DNA of 52,911 nt, taken from NCBI GenBank assembly GCA_003599395.1, contig QZJX01000034.1, forward strand, positions 1 through 52,911, given 5' to 3'. This DNA is from Ignavibacteriales bacterium (GTDB lineage Bacteria; Bacteroidota; Ignavibacteria; Ignavibacteriales; Melioribacteraceae). The notes below the pieces were generated by a model that had not been told where the DNA came from, ran no database searches, and was given only the letters and a program-made list of their open reading frames with translations. Of this stretch, positions 34,049 through 43,177 are shown in pieces (positions within the stretch are counted from its first letter, which is position 1; each line of letters begins with the position of its first letter). A program made the position numbers and the translations under genes.

Positions 34049-35386
34049 CTAACCTCTACGACCACGCAATTTTCCGGACTTCATAAATCCATCATAATGT
34101 CTCATCAACAAGTGTGATTCAATTTGATTTAGTGTATCAAGTGCAACACCAACCATAATTAATAAACTTGTACCGCCAAAGAACTGCGAGAAACTTCCTG
34201 AAACACCAAATCGATTTACAAATGCTGGTAATATCGCAACAATTGCTAAAAAGAAAGAACCGGGCAAAGTAATTTTCGTTAAAATATTATCTATAAATTC
34301 AGCAGTTTGTTTTCCTGGACGAATACCCGGGACAAAGCCACCTTGTTTTTTCATATTTTCAGCAACGTCCTGCGGATTAAATGCAATAGCAGTATAGAAA
34401 TATGTAAAGAACACAATCATCAAAGCATATATTGCAGAGTAAGTGAATGAGGTATAAACAAAATAACCGGCTAACGACTGCATAAATTCACTATCAGGGA
34501 AAAATGATAATACTGTATTAGGAATAAACATGATTGATTGAGCAAAAATAATAGGCATTACACCAGCCGTATTAACTCGCAATGGGATATATTGTGTCAC
34601 ACCACCATAAACTTTTCTTCCTACCACACGTTTTGCATACTGAACCGGAATTCTTCTAGTACCTTGAGTAACCAAAACAATTCCAGCAATTACCGCAACC
34701 ATGAAGAAAAGTATTACAATTTCGATAACAATGTTTCTTGTACCAGCAGCAATTAATCTGTATTCATCAATCATAGCGAACGGAAGCATATTAATGATAC
34801 CGATGAAAATGATAAGCGATATACCGTTGCCAATTCCCTTTTCAGTTATTTGCTCACCCATCCACATCATAAACACAGTACCGGCAACCAAGAACACAAC
34901 TGCGGTAAAAGTAAATCCAAACCCCGATACTTCAGGTGAAATGATCGGTACACCGTTCGCAGTCATACTTGATAATAAAATTGTAACACTCCAAGCCTGA
35001 AGTGCTGAAATTCCTACAGTTCCATATCTTGTTAACTGAGTAATTTTCTTACGACCTTCTTCCCCTTCTCTTTGAAGTTTTTGGAAGTAAGGAACAACTG
35101 CACCCAATAACTGAATAATGATGGATGCACTGATATAAGGCATAATTCCTAAAGCAAACACGGCAGCATTAGAAAAAGCTCCACCAACAAATAGATCGTA
35201 GAGACCAAATAAGTTATCGGATGTTTGATTAGCCATTGCTTCGGATAACACACGTGCATCAACACCGGGTAATGTTATATGTGCACCGATTCTGACAATC
35301 ACTAAAAGAGCCAAGGTGTAAAGAATTCGCTGCCTTAGCTCGTGAATTTTAAAAATATTCCGGAAGGTGTCTTGTAATTTTCCCAT
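34049..35386 (-). CDS. secY: Protein translocase subunit SecY
   Basis: The 445-aa channel subunit of the Sec translocase, with ten hydrophobic segments. Typical marks are LVIVRIGAHITLPGVDAR in the first helix region, GIMPYISASIIIQLL at the plug/second helix, the cytoplasmic loop RRIPVQYAKRVVGRK, and a late helix with FYTAIAFNPQDVAENMKKQG. The ATG overlaps the rplO stop by one base (TAATG), so it is translationally coupled. It is the usual distal part of the spc operon. Confidence 0.98.
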   Translation of the reverse strand: MGKLQDTFRNIFKIHELRQRILYTLALLVIVRIGAHITLPGVDARVLSEAMANQTSDNLFGLYDLFVGGAFSNAAVFALGIMPYISASIIIQLLGAVVPYFQKLQREGEEGRKKITQLTRYGTVGISALQAWSVTILLSSMTANGVPIISPEVSGFGFTFTAVVFLVAGTVFMMWMGEQITEKGIGNGISLIIFIGIINMLPFAMIDEYRLIAAGTRNIVIEIVILFFMVAVIAGIVLVTQGTRRIPVQYAKRVVGRKVYGGVTQYIPLRVNTAGVMPIIFAQSIMFIPNTVLSFFPDSEFMQSLAGYFVYTSFTYSAIYALMIVFFTYFYTAIAFNPQDVAENMKKQGGFVPGIRPGKQTAEFIDNILTKITLPGSFFLAIVAILPAFVNRFGVSGSFSQFFGGTSLLIMVGVALDTLNQIESHLLMRHYDGFMKSGKLRGRRG

Positions 35387-35847
35387 TAAACTTTCGTCTC
35401 TTTAATAGTTCCACCAGCAGATTCAATTTTTTCTTTTGCCGAAGCACTAAATGCATTAGCTTCAACTTCTAATTTAACTTTTAATTCACCTTGGCCAAGT
35501 ATCTTGTAAGGTCCAACTTTATTAATAACACCGGCTTTATAAAGAGCAACAGCATCAACTTTACCGTTTTCGAGTTTATTATCATCGGCTAATTTTTGCA
35601 GTGTACTTACATTAATCGGTTGATATTCAACTCTAAACCGGTTGGTAAAACCGCGCTTCGGAACTCTTCTTTGAAGCGGCATCTGACCACCTTCAAACCA
35701 AGCTCTGTACTTTGCACCAGATCTAGATTTTTGACCATTCATACCTCTAGTAGCTGTACCACCATGGCCGGATCCTTCACCGCGACCTACGCGTTTTCTA
35801 GTTTTTCTTGATCCTTCTGCATATTTAAGATTACTTAGAATATCCAT
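35386..35847 (-). CDS. rplO: 50S ribosomal protein L15
   Basis: A 153-aa large-subunit protein that binds 23S rRNA late in assembly. The glycine-rich N-terminus (GRGEGSGHGGTATRGMNGQK) is diagnostic. The stop shares one base with the secY start. It follows rpmD by eight bases. Confidence 0.98.
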   Translation of the reverse strand: MDILSNLKYAEGSRKTRKRVGRGEGSGHGGTATRGMNGQKSRSGAKYRAWFEGGQMPLQRRVPKRGFTNRFRVEYQPINVSTLQKLADDNKLENGKVDAVALYKAGVINKVGPYKILGQGELKVKLEVEANAFSASAKEKIESAGGTIKETKV

Positions 35848-35855
35848 TTAATCCT

Positions 35856-36050
35856 CTATTCTTCAATTTCTTCTACACTGACTAAGTGTGATACTTTATT
35901 AATCATTCCTCTTATTTGAGGGGTATCGTTATGTACTTTAAAATAATTTGGTCTGCCAAGTCCTAAAGCCTCTATTGTAAGCTTTTGATCTTTCGGCCTA
36001 TCAATCACACTTTTTGTTTGAATAACTTTTATTTTTTTCGTTTTTGCCAT
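35856..36050 (-). CDS. rpmD: 50S ribosomal protein L30
   Basis: A 64-aa protein of the large subunit. After the basic MAKTKKIKVIQ comes the family core with GLGRPNYFKVHNDTPQIRGM and a final acidic HLVSVEEIEE. The rpsE-rpmD-rplO order is standard; spacing to rpsE is 16 bases. Confidence 0.97.
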   Translation of the reverse strand: MAKTKKIKVIQTKSVIDRPKDQKLTIEALGLGRPNYFKVHNDTPQIRGMINKVSHLVSVEEIEE

Positions 36051-36066
36051 TACACTGCCTCAACAA

Positions 36067-36573
36067 TTAAGCATTGAAAAGTTGTTGAATTTCCATACCA
36101 CGTTTACGAGCCATACTTGCCGCATCGAGTAGGTTCAATAATCCATTTAAAGTTGCTTTAACCTGGTTGTGCGGATTTGAAGAGCCTAAAGATTTAGTTA
36201 ATATATCTTGAACTCCAGCTGATTCTAATACTGCACGAACTCCACCGCCAGCAATCAATCCAGTACCGGGAGAAGCAGGTTTTAATAGAACCTTACCAGC
36301 GCCAAATTTACCAAGTATTTCATGAGGAATAGTTCCTTTAACTACCGGAACACGATAGACATTCTTTTTAGCGTCATCAATTCCTTTTGAGATAGCATCG
36401 GTGACTTCGTTAGCTTTACCTAAACCAACACCAACGTGACCATTACCGTCGCCAACAACCACAATAGCATTAAAGCTGAATCTTCTACCACCTTTTACAA
36501 CTTTAGCAACACGGTTGATATGAACAACTTTTTCTTTAAGATTTTCGATTCCGGATACTTTTTTGTACCTCAA
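36067..36573 (-). CDS. rpsE: 30S ribosomal protein S5
   Basis: A 168-aa protein important for decoding accuracy. The dsRNA-binding-type N-terminal domain ([20 protein letters not shown]) and the C-terminal S5 fold ([20 protein letters not shown]) are complete. The start is TTG with AAGGAG seven bases upstream; without it, the conserved N-terminal stretch would be cut. A tRNA-Gln gene lies immediately upstream, 55 bases from this start, in place of the usual short rplR-rpsE gap. Confidence 0.97.
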   Translation of the reverse strand: MRYKKVSGIENLKEKVVHINRVAKVVKGGRRFSFNAIVVVGDGNGHVGVGLGKANEVTDAISKGIDDAKKNVYRVPVVKGTIPHEILGKFGAGKVLLKPASPGTGLIAGGGVRAVLESAGVQDILTKSLGSSNPHNQVKATLNGLLNLLDAASMARKRGMEIQQLFNA

Positions 36574-36628
36574 TTTCTAACTCCTTAGTTACAATAAATA
36601 TTCTATTGGTGTATTACTTTTTTACTTG

Positions 36629-36699
36629 CTGCCGGGAGAGGATTCGAACCTCTACAGACGCCTCCAAAGGGCGTAGTCCTACCGTTAGACGACCCGGCA
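36629..36699 (-). tRNA. tRNA-Gln (anticodon UUG)
   Basis: A 71-base cloverleaf can be drawn on the minus strand between rplR and rpsE. The acceptor stem is TGCCGGG/CCCGGCA with discriminator G, the D arm is GTCTAACGGTAGGAC, the anticodon stem ACGCC/GGCGT encloses the loop CTTTGGA, and the T arm is AGAGG-TTCGAAT-CCTCT. All stems pair fully. The loop gives anticodon TTG (Gln, CAA). U1-A72 is the weak first pair typical of bacterial tRNA-Gln. CCA is not encoded (CAA follows). Its 5' end is only five bases after the rplR stop, so it must be cut out of the ribosomal transcript. Confidence 0.95.
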
Positions 36700-36704
36700 A
36701 TGAC

Positions 36705-37070
36705 CTAAATTTTTAATCCGCCTTCTCTTGCACCATCGGCAACAGCTTTAACGCGTCCATGGTATCTATAAATATTTCGATCAAATATGGCAGATTTTAT
36801 ACCGGATTCAACAGCTTTTTTAGCAGCTAAAGAACCAACAATTTTGCTTTTCTCTGTTTTAGTTTTAGCTTTTTTTACTTCATCTGCAATTTCTTTAGAA
36901 ATCGAAGAAACTGAAAATAATGTTTTGCCGGCATTATCATCAATAAATTGAACATATATCTGGTTTAAGCTGCGGAAGATATTCATTCTTGGTCTTTCCG
37001 CTGTTCCCCAGATTTTTTTTCTAACTCTAATTTTCTTTTTAGCTTGCTGTAATTGTGTTTTTCTTAACAT
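36705..37070 (-). CDS. rplR: 50S ribosomal protein L18
   Basis: A 121-aa protein that binds 5S rRNA. The family signature is seen in RVRKKIWGTAERPRMNIFRS, FDRNIYRYHGRVKAVADGAR and the closing GAREGGLKI. Length is normal. It starts 18 bases after rplF and ends five bases before the tRNA-Gln gene. Confidence 0.98.
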   Translation of the reverse strand: MLRKTQLQQAKKKIRVRKKIWGTAERPRMNIFRSLNQIYVQFIDDNAGKTLFSVSSISKEIADEVKKAKTKTEKSKIVGSLAAKKAVESGIKSAIFDRNIYRYHGRVKAVADGAREGGLKI

Positions 37071-37088
37071 AGCTTAACTAATCTCCCA

Positions 37089-37622
37089 TTAACCAGCGGT
37101 CTTACCGGCTTTTCTGATAATTGTTTCGTCAGAGTATTTAATACCTTTTCCTTTATAAGGTTCAGGTTTTCTGAAAGATCTAATCTTTGCAGCAACCAAA
37201 CCAACTAATTCTTTATCAACACCACTAATTTTAATTTGAGTTGGGGTTGGAACTTCAAGAGTAATTTCATTCGGTGGAGCAAAATATATTGGGTGAGAAT
37301 AACCAATATTTATAAACAAATTTTTGCCTTTTAATTCTGCTCTGTAACCCACACCAACTATATCAAGCGTTTTTGTATAACCAGTTGTAACGCCTGAAAC
37401 GATGTTTTGAATTAGTGCTCTAGTCAATCCATGCAAGGATTTACTTTCTTTTGTATCATCCGGTCTTAGAACCGACAATTCTTCGCCATCAATTTTAACA
37501 TTCATCTTAGGATGAACATCTAATTGCATCTCACCTAATTTACCTTTGATCTTTAGCGTTCCGTTAGTTTGATTAACTTGAACGTCTTTAATATTTATTG
37601 GTTGTTTACCTACTCTGGACAC
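37089..37622 (-). CDS. rplF: 50S ribosomal protein L6
   Basis: A 177-aa large-subunit protein near the factor-binding site. Two duplicated alpha/beta domains are present; the closing KPEPYKGKGIKYSDETIIRK is the family signature. The start is GTG (SRVGKQPI follows, the normal N-terminus). It follows rpsH by 22 bases. Confidence 0.98.
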   Translation of the reverse strand: MSRVGKQPINIKDVQVNQTNGTLKIKGKLGEMQLDVHPKMNVKIDGEELSVLRPDDTKESKSLHGLTRALIQNIVSGVTTGYTKTLDIVGVGYRAELKGKNLFINIGYSHPIYFAPPNEITLEVPTPTQIKISGVDKELVGLVAAKIRSFRKPEPYKGKGIKYSDETIIRKAGKTAG

Positions 37623-37644
37623 TTTACTTACCTCTTACAAAATT

Positions 37645-38040
37645 TTACCAAATGTGTGCTAGAACTTCACCACCCATAGCTTCTCTTCTAGCTTGTTTAT
37701 CGGAAACTATACCTTTTGAAGTTGAGATGACCGCCATTCCAAGTCCGTTAAGAACTCTTGGAATTTCATCTTTCCCACAATATCTCTTAAGTCCCGGTTT
37801 ACTAATTTTTTCTAAGCCTGTTATCGAAGATACACCGTTAACGTACTGCAAATGAACTCTTAAAATGTTTTGTTTATTATCTTCAATTACGTTGTAGTCT
37901 TTAATGAATTTATTCTCTTTCATTAATTCTGCAATACTAATTTTAGTATTTGATGCAGGGATATCCACATAACGTTTTCTAGCTTTTACTGCATTTCTGA
38001 TTCGAGTCAAAAAATCTGATATAGGATCAGTCATCGACAT
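37645..38040 (-). CDS. rpsH: 30S ribosomal protein S8
   Basis: A 131-aa primary binder of 16S rRNA and, in E. coli, the repressor of the spc operon. The N-terminal TDPISDFLTRIRNA and the C-terminal signature GMAVISTSKGIVSDKQARRE are present. A second ATG two codons in would give the more common start. Confidence 0.98.
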   Translation of the reverse strand: MSMTDPISDFLTRIRNAVKARKRYVDIPASNTKISIAELMKENKFIKDYNVIEDNKQNILRVHLQYVNGVSSITGLEKISKPGLKRYCGKDEIPRVLNGLGMAVISTSKGIVSDKQARREAMGGEVLAHIW

Positions 38041-38057
38041 TTAAAATTCTCCTTCTG

Positions 38058-38327
38058 TTACCAACTTGATTTTTTTAAGCCCGGGATTTCACCTTTTGAT
38101 GCTAATTCACGAAGCACCAATCTTGAAATACCGAATTTTCTGTAATACGAGCGAGGTCTTCCGGTCATCTGGCATCTATTTCTTAAACGAACGGGAGATG
38201 AGTTTTTTGGCAGTTCTTGCAATGCCTCGTAATCACCGTTTTCTTTTAATTCTTTACGGAGCTTTGCATACTTTTCAACAAGTTTTACTCTCTTTTCTTG
38301 TCTCGCTATTAAACTTTTTCTTGCCAT
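38058..38327 (-). CDS. rpsN: 30S ribosomal protein S14, zinc-free long form
   Basis: An 89-aa S14 of the C- type: the cysteine pairs of the zinc form are missing and the helix insert [20 protein letters not shown] is present. The signature [18 protein letters not shown] lies at about residues 53-70. The zinc forms of S4 and L36 in the same cluster contrast with this zinc-free one. Confidence 0.97.
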   Translation of the reverse strand: MARKSLIARQEKRVKLVEKYAKLRKELKENGDYEALQELPKNSSPVRLRNRCQMTGRPRSYYRKFGISRLVLRELASKGEIPGLKKSSW

Positions 38328-38345
38328 GTTAGCCCTAAATTATAA

Positions 38346-38987
38346 TTAATTTGCTTCTTTTTTTCTAAAAGGTACACCGAATGATGAAAGTAATTCAAAA
38401 GCTTCTGCATCAGTTTTAGCAGTTGTAACAAACGTGATATCCATACCTAAAACTTTTGTAATTTTATCAACATTTATTTCCGGGAAGATAATTTGCTCTT
38501 GAATTCCAAGAGTGTAATTACCGCGTCCATCAAATGATTTATCAGAAATACCTCTAAAGTCTCTTACTCTCGGTAATGCAACCGATACCAATCTATCTAA
38601 AAATTCATACATTCTTTCTTTTCGTAAAGTAACTTTTGCTCCTATTTTCATACCTTCTCTAAGTTTAAAGTTAGAGATAGATTTTTTTGCTGATCTTACA
38701 GACGCTTTTTGACCGGTGATCATTTCAAGTTCTTTTACAGCTTCATCAAGTAATTTCGAATCTTGAACCGCAGCACCAACACCCATATTAACAACAATCT
38801 TATCTAATTTAGGTACTTCCATAATATTGCTGTATTTAAATTTTTCTTTTAGCTTAGGAATAATTTCATCCTTATAAACAGCAGATAAACGAGCCGGAAT
38901 TTTAACCGGAGTTACTTTAGTTTTTTCTGCCGGTGCCTGAGTTTTCTTTTCTTTTTGCTCTGTTTCTTTTTTTGTTTGCTTAGCCAT
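38346..38987 (-). CDS. rplE: 50S ribosomal protein L5 with N-terminal extension
   Basis: A 213-aa 5S rRNA-binding protein. The core from about residue 35 ([17 protein letters not shown]) follows the family closely, with the signature [14 protein letters not shown] and [17 protein letters not shown]. The first 33 residues are an added Lys/Glu/Gln-rich tail; L5 is normally about 180 aa. The ATG at the start of this tail is the first in frame and directly follows the rplX gap of 24 bases, and a shorter start at an internal codon is not obvious. Confidence 0.95.
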   Translation of the reverse strand: MAKQTKKETEQKEKKTQAPAEKTKVTPVKIPARLSAVYKDEIIPKLKEKFKYSNIMEVPKLDKIVVNMGVGAAVQDSKLLDEAVKELEMITGQKASVRSAKKSISNFKLREGMKIGAKVTLRKERMYEFLDRLVSVALPRVRDFRGISDKSFDGRGNYTLGIQEQIIFPEINVDKITKVLGMDITFVTTAKTDAEAFELLSSFGVPFRKKEAN

Positions 38988-39011
38988 TGTAATCTAAAAC
39001 TCCTAGTATAA

Positions 39012-39338
39012 TTATGACAGCATTTCGCCGCTTACTTTACTAATTCTAACCGATTTCTTTTTACCGGTTTTATCATCAATAATTATTTTCTTTCCAACTC
39101 TTGTTGCTTCACCCGATTTAGGATCAACTACCATAACGTTCGAAACGTTAATAGGTGATTCCTTTTCGATTATTCCGCCTTGAGGATTTGCCTGAGTAGG
39201 TTTTGAATGTCTTTTACGAATATTCACACCTTCAATAATAACACGGTTATCCTGTGGATAAACTTTAAGAACTTTTCCGGTTTTCCCCTTAAAGTTGCCT
39301 GAAATTACTAAAACAGTATCATCTTTATGAATTTTCAT
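39012..39338 (-). CDS. rplX: 50S ribosomal protein L24
   Basis: A 108-aa assembly-initiator protein with the KOW segment ([20 protein letters not shown], about 6-25). [20 protein letters not shown] is the other family mark. It lies between rplN (14 bases) and rplE. Confidence 0.98.
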   Translation of the reverse strand: MKIHKDDTVLVISGNFKGKTGKVLKVYPQDNRVIIEGVNIRKRHSKPTQANPQGGIIEKESPINVSNVMVVDPKSGEATRVGKKIIIDDKTGKKKSVRISKVSGEMLS

Positions 39339-39352
39339 TTTTAACCTATATC

Positions 39353-39721
39353 TTATAAAACTTCTGGAGCAAGTGAAATTATTTTCATGAATTTTTTATC
39401 TCTGAGTTCTCGCGCAACAGGTCCAAAAATACGAGTACCCCTAGGTTCATTTTGAGCGTTCAATAGAACTGCTGCATTTTCATCAAATCTGATGTAAGAA
39501 CCATCATCACGTTTTACTTCTTTTTTTGTTCTTACAATAACGGCTCTGGATACTTCACCTTTTTTTACTCCGCCGCCGGGCATCGCAGCTTTAACGGAAA
39601 CTACTATTAAGTCTCCAACGCTTGCGTATCTTCTATTACTTCCGCCAAGAACTCTGATGCAACGAACTTTTTTTGCACCCGAATTATCTGCTACTGTTAA
39701 ATTTGTTTCTTCTTGGATCAT
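39353..39721 (-). CDS. rplN: 50S ribosomal protein L14
   Basis: A 122-aa protein at the intersubunit face. [20 protein letters not shown] and [20 protein letters not shown] match the family over full length. Follows rpsQ by 27 bases. Confidence 0.98.
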   Translation of the reverse strand: MIQEETNLTVADNSGAKKVRCIRVLGGSNRRYASVGDLIVVSVKAAMPGGGVKKGEVSRAVIVRTKKEVKRDDGSYIRFDENAAVLLNAQNEPRGTRIFGPVARELRDKKFMKIISLAPEVL

Positions 39722-39748
39722 TTCAAATACACTCCTTAAAAGAAGCTA

Positions 39749-40009
39749 TTATTTAGCTTTTTCCACAATTTCTACTAAACGCCATTTTTTATTTTTACTA
39801 TATGGCCTGCATTCTTGAATTTTTACGGTATCACCAATTCCACATTCATTGTTTTCATCATGAAACATAATTCGCGTGGTTTTCTTAAAATATTTTCTAT
39901 AAAGAGGGTGAGCCATTCTTCTTTCAATAGCTACTATTCCGCTTCTTTCCATACTATTGGAAACTACTTGCCCAATTTTTGTTTTTCTTCTTCCTCTTAT
40001 CTGTTCCAT
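39749..40009 (-). CDS. rpsQ: 30S ribosomal protein S17
   Basis: An 86-aa OB-fold primary 16S rRNA binder. [20 protein letters not shown] and the closing [20 protein letters not shown] are the family marks. In the standard order rpmC-rpsQ-rplN. Confidence 0.98.
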   Translation of the reverse strand: MEQIRGRRKTKIGQVVSNSMERSGIVAIERRMAHPLYRKYFKKTTRIMFHDENNECGIGDTVKIQECRPYSKNKKWRLVEIVEKAK

Positions 40010-40024
40010 TAACTTCTAGAACTC

Positions 40025-40243
40025 CTATTTATTTTCTTTAGCAGTTTTTTGTTCTTCTAATTCTCTTTCACGAAGAACAGTTTTCATTTTTGCGATATCA
40101 CGACGAACTTCTTTCAACTTACCAGTATTGGTTAACTGTTTTAATTCATGTTGAAAACGCATATCAACCATGTTCTTTTCTTCATCAGCGATTCTTTTTA
40201 AGATTTCATCGGTTTTCATTTCTCTTATTTCGTAAATCTTCAT
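40025..40243 (-). CDS. rpmC: 50S ribosomal protein L29
   Basis: A 72-aa helical hairpin protein near the tunnel exit. The helix 1 start MKIYEIREMKTDEILKRI and the helix 2 region ELKQLTNTGKLKEVRRDIAK are typical. Fifteen bases separate it from rplP and from rpsQ. Confidence 0.97.
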   Translation of the reverse strand: MKIYEIREMKTDEILKRIADEEKNMVDMRFQHELKQLTNTGKLKEVRRDIAKMKTVLRERELEEQKTAKENK

Positions 40244-40258
40244 TGCTTTGTCCTAAAA

Positions 40259-40681
40259 TTATTTTGATTCGTAATCTGGTCTAGTAACTGATTTTGTTTT
40301 AATAGGCAATTTGTGAGAAGCTAATTTAAGAGCGTCCATTGCAACTTCTCTTGAAACCCCCGAAACCTCAAACATAATTCTACCGGGTTTAACAACTGCA
40401 ACCCAAAATTCCGGAGCTCCTTTACCTTTACCCATTCTAGTTTCGAGCGGTTTCTTTGTAACCGGTTTATCCGGGAAAATTCTGATCCAAACTTTACCAT
40501 CTCTTTTCATTTTACGTGAAAGAGCAACACGACATGCTTCGATTTGTCTACTTGTAATCCAACCAGCTTCCATAGCCTTTAGACCAAAATCACCAAAACT
40601 TACTTTACTTCCTCTATAAGCTTTTCCGCGTCTTCTACCACGATGCGCTTTTCTATATTTTACTCTTTTGGGCATTAACAT
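40259..40681 (-). CDS. rplP: 50S ribosomal protein L16
   Basis: A 140-aa protein of the A-site region and peptidyl transferase surroundings. [19 protein letters not shown] is the canonical start; [20 protein letters not shown] is the conserved loop. A second ATG two codons in is possible. Confidence 0.98.
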   Translation of the reverse strand: MLMPKRVKYRKAHRGRRRGKAYRGSKVSFGDFGLKAMEAGWITSRQIEACRVALSRKMKRDGKVWIRIFPDKPVTKKPLETRMGKGKGAPEFWVAVVKPGRIMFEVSGVSREVAMDALKLASHKLPIKTKSVTRPDYESK

Positions 40682-40702
40682 GAGAAAAAACTCCTATTCA
40701 CT

Positions 40703-41344
40703 TTAATCGGATAAACGTTTTCCTAAAATCTCTCCACGGCAGATCCAAACTTTTATACCTATTGCACCGTAGATTGTAAATGATGTTGATGTTGCATAAT
40801 CTATATCAGCTCTTAATGTATGAAGAGGAATTCTTCCTTCTTTATACTGTTCGGTACGAGCCATTTCAGCACCTCCGAGACGACCAGAGCACATAATTTT
40901 AATTCCTTCAGCTCCCATTCTCATCGCCGATGTTATTGCTGATTTCATCGCACGTCTAAATGATATACGACCTTGCAATTGTTGAGCAATGTTATCTGCA
41001 ACAAGTTGTGCGTCTAACTCAGGTCTTTTAATTTCAGTTATCTGTACTTTAACTTCTTTATCAGTTACCTTTTTCAATTCTTCTTCGAGTTGGGCAATTT
41101 CTTTTCCGCTTTTACCAATAACAACACCAGGACGTGACGTGTGAATTGTTAGAATAACATTTTTTGATGTACGATCAATTACTATTCTCGCAATTCCTGC
41201 TTTCTTCAGCCTATTCTTAATATAGTTTCTGAGCTTTCGATCTTCTTCCAACTTAGCAGCATAACTGCCGTTTTCATACCAGTTGGATTCCCATCCTCGA
41301 ATAACACCAACTCTAAAACCTACTGGATTAACTTTCTGACCCAA
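40703..41344 (-). CDS. rpsC: 30S ribosomal protein S3
   Basis: A 213-aa protein of the mRNA entry site with a KH type 2 domain ([17 protein letters not shown], about 67-83) and the C-terminal S3 domain ([20 protein letters not shown]). The start is TTG ([10 protein letters not shown] follows) with AGGAGG six bases before it; no ATG precedes the conserved N-terminus. Confidence 0.98.
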   Translation of the reverse strand: MGQKVNPVGFRVGVIRGWESNWYENGSYAAKLEEDRKLRNYIKNRLKKAGIARIVIDRTSKNVILTIHTSRPGVVIGKSGKEIAQLEEELKKVTDKEVKVQITEIKRPELDAQLVADNIAQQLQGRISFRRAMKSAITSAMRMGAEGIKIMCSGRLGGAEMARTEQYKEGRIPLHTLRADIDYATSTSFTIYGAIGIKVWICRGEILGKRLSD

Positions 41345-41361
41345 AAAATCCTCCTGAGTTT

Positions 41362-41706
41362 TTAACTTTTTGTTCCAACAACCACTGTTAGGTGGTTTGA
41401 TCTCTTTCTTACTCTATATGCTCTGCCCATTGGTGCAGGTAGCATTCTTTTTAATGTAGGACCTTGATTTACAAAAGCTTCTTTTACAACTAATTTTGCA
41501 ATATCAACTTTTTCGTCTTCGGTCTTATTGTATAAGTTCGCCACAGCACTTCTCAGAACTTTTTCTGCATCTTTTGAAGCATGCTTTGTATTGAAATGCA
41601 AAATTTCAATAGCTTGTTCAACAGATTTACCTCTAATAAGATCAACAACTAATCTCATTTTACGAGGAGATGAACTTATATAACGATGTGTTGCTTTAGC
41701 TTCCAT
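41362..41706 (-). CDS. rplV: 50S ribosomal protein L22
   Basis: A 114-aa protein lining the exit tunnel. The hairpin tip lies in [20 protein letters not shown], and the body shows [19 protein letters not shown]. Full length and in the usual rpsS-rplV-rpsC order. Confidence 0.98.
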   Translation of the reverse strand: MEAKATHRYISSSPRKMRLVVDLIRGKSVEQAIEILHFNTKHASKDAEKVLRSAVANLYNKTEDEKVDIAKLVVKEAFVNQGPTLKRMLPAPMGRAYRVRKRSNHLTVVVGTKS

Positions 41707-41724
41707 TAAATGTCCTCAATCACT

Positions 41725-42009
41725 TTACTTTACTTTTGCCTTTTCAGCTTTAGTTCCGGGATGCCCTCTAAAAATTCTAGTAGGGGCAAATTCACCAAGT
41801 TTATGACCAACCATGTTTTCCGAAATATAAACCGGAATCATTTTATTGCCATTGTGAACTGCAATTGTGTGACCAACAAACTCGGGTGAGATTGTACTTG
41901 TTCTCGACCAAGTTTTGACGATCTTTTTTTGATTCTTCTCATTAAGTTGTTGAACTTTTTTGAGAAGTTTTACGCTTATAAACGGTCCTTTTTTAACTGA
42001 TCTTGGCAT
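41725..42009 (-). CDS. rpsS: 30S ribosomal protein S19
   Basis: A 94-aa head protein. [19 protein letters not shown] and the signature [18 protein letters not shown] are complete. It starts ten bases after rplB ends. Confidence 0.98.
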   Translation of the reverse strand: MPRSVKKGPFISVKLLKKVQQLNEKNQKKIVKTWSRTSTISPEFVGHTIAVHNGNKMIPVYISENMVGHKLGEFAPTRIFRGHPGTKAEKAKVK

Positions 42010-42019
42010 ATGTTAAACT

Positions 42020-42847
42020 CTAGCTTTTTCTTCTTTTAACGATGTATTTATTAGATGGATTTTTTCTTTTTCTAGTTTTCAATCCTTTAGCTTTTTGACC
42101 CCATGGAGAAACCGGATGTCCGCCACCCGAAGTTCTGCCTTCACCACCACCCATCGGGTGATCGACTGGGTTCATAACAACACCACGTACTTTAGGTCTT
42201 CTACCAAGCCAACGTGAGCGGCCTGCTTTACCTAAACTAATATTTTCATGAACTGAATTTCCAACAGAACCAATGGTAGCCATACATTCCAGACTAACCA
42301 TTCTTACTTCGCCTGAAGGTAATTTAATCTGACCATATTTACCTTCTTTAGCATTTAATGAAATTTCTGTACCAGCAGAGCGACCAATTTGTGCGCCTTT
42401 GCCCGGTTTCAATTCAATATTATGGACAATTGTACCAACTGGAATATCTTTTAACTTAAGTGTATTGCCTGTTTTAATATCAGCTTTGGCACCTGATATA
42501 ATTGTATCACCAACATTTAATCCGTTCGGAGCAATTATATATCTCTTTTCGCCATCAGCATAATTCAATAATGCAATTCTAGCTGATCTATTCGGATCAT
42601 ATTCAATTGAGAAAACTTTTGCTGGTATATCATGTTTGTCTCTTTTGAAATCAATAATTCTGTAACGTCTCTTATGTCCGCCACCAATATGACGCGAAGT
42701 GATTCTACCTTTGTTGTTTCTACCACCGGATTTTTTGAGAGCAGTAGTCAAAGACTTTTCTGGAGTATCTTTCGTGACTGCATCAAAAGCAGAGAAAGAC
42801 ATGAATCTTGTTCCGGGTGTATTTGGTTTTAATTTTCTAATAGCCAT
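42020..42847 (-). CDS. rplB: 50S ribosomal protein L2
   Basis: A 275-aa protein required for subunit joining and peptidyl transfer. The signature [20 protein letters not shown] includes the histidine near the peptidyl transferase centre. Full length, with the usual basic C-terminus. Confidence 0.98.
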   Translation of the reverse strand: MAIRKLKPNTPGTRFMSFSAFDAVTKDTPEKSLTTALKKSGGRNNKGRITSRHIGGGHKRRYRIIDFKRDKHDIPAKVFSIEYDPNRSARIALLNYADGEKRYIIAPNGLNVGDTIISGAKADIKTGNTLKLKDIPVGTIVHNIELKPGKGAQIGRSAGTEISLNAKEGKYGQIKLPSGEVRMVSLECMATIGSVGNSVHENISLGKAGRSRWLGRRPKVRGVVMNPVDHPMGGGEGRTSGGGHPVSPWGQKAKGLKTRKRKNPSNKYIVKRRKS

Positions 42848-42865
42848 TTACTAAACTCCAATTCC

Positions 42866-43162
42866 TTATGCTTCACCGAATAGATCAATTTTTTGACCTT
42901 CTTTCAACTGTACAATTGCTTTTTTGAAACGAGGGGTTTTACCACTGAATCTACCTTTTTTGGTAAACTGTGTCTTGGTTTTACCTTTGTATTTCATTGT
43001 GTTAACCTCAACAACGTCAACATCGAACTTTACTTTGAGAGCTTTTGCGATCTCAATTTTGTTAGCATTGTAGTCAACTATAAAACCGTATTTCGATTGT
43101 TCTTTCTCTGAAATCTCGGTCATCTTTTCAGTTATTAAAGGTCTTATTAAAACATTTCGCAT
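42866..43162 (-). CDS. rplW: 50S ribosomal protein L23
   Basis: A 98-aa protein at the tunnel exit where trigger factor and SRP dock. NVLIRPLITEKMTEISEKEQ and VEVNTMKYKGKTKTQFTKKG match the family. Fifteen bases after rplD. Confidence 0.98.
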   Translation of the reverse strand: MRNVLIRPLITEKMTEISEKEQSKYGFIVDYNANKIEIAKALKVKFDVDVVEVNTMKYKGKTKTQFTKKGRFSGKTPRFKKAIVQLKEGQKIDLFGEA

Positions 43163-43177
43163 TTCTAAACCAACTAA

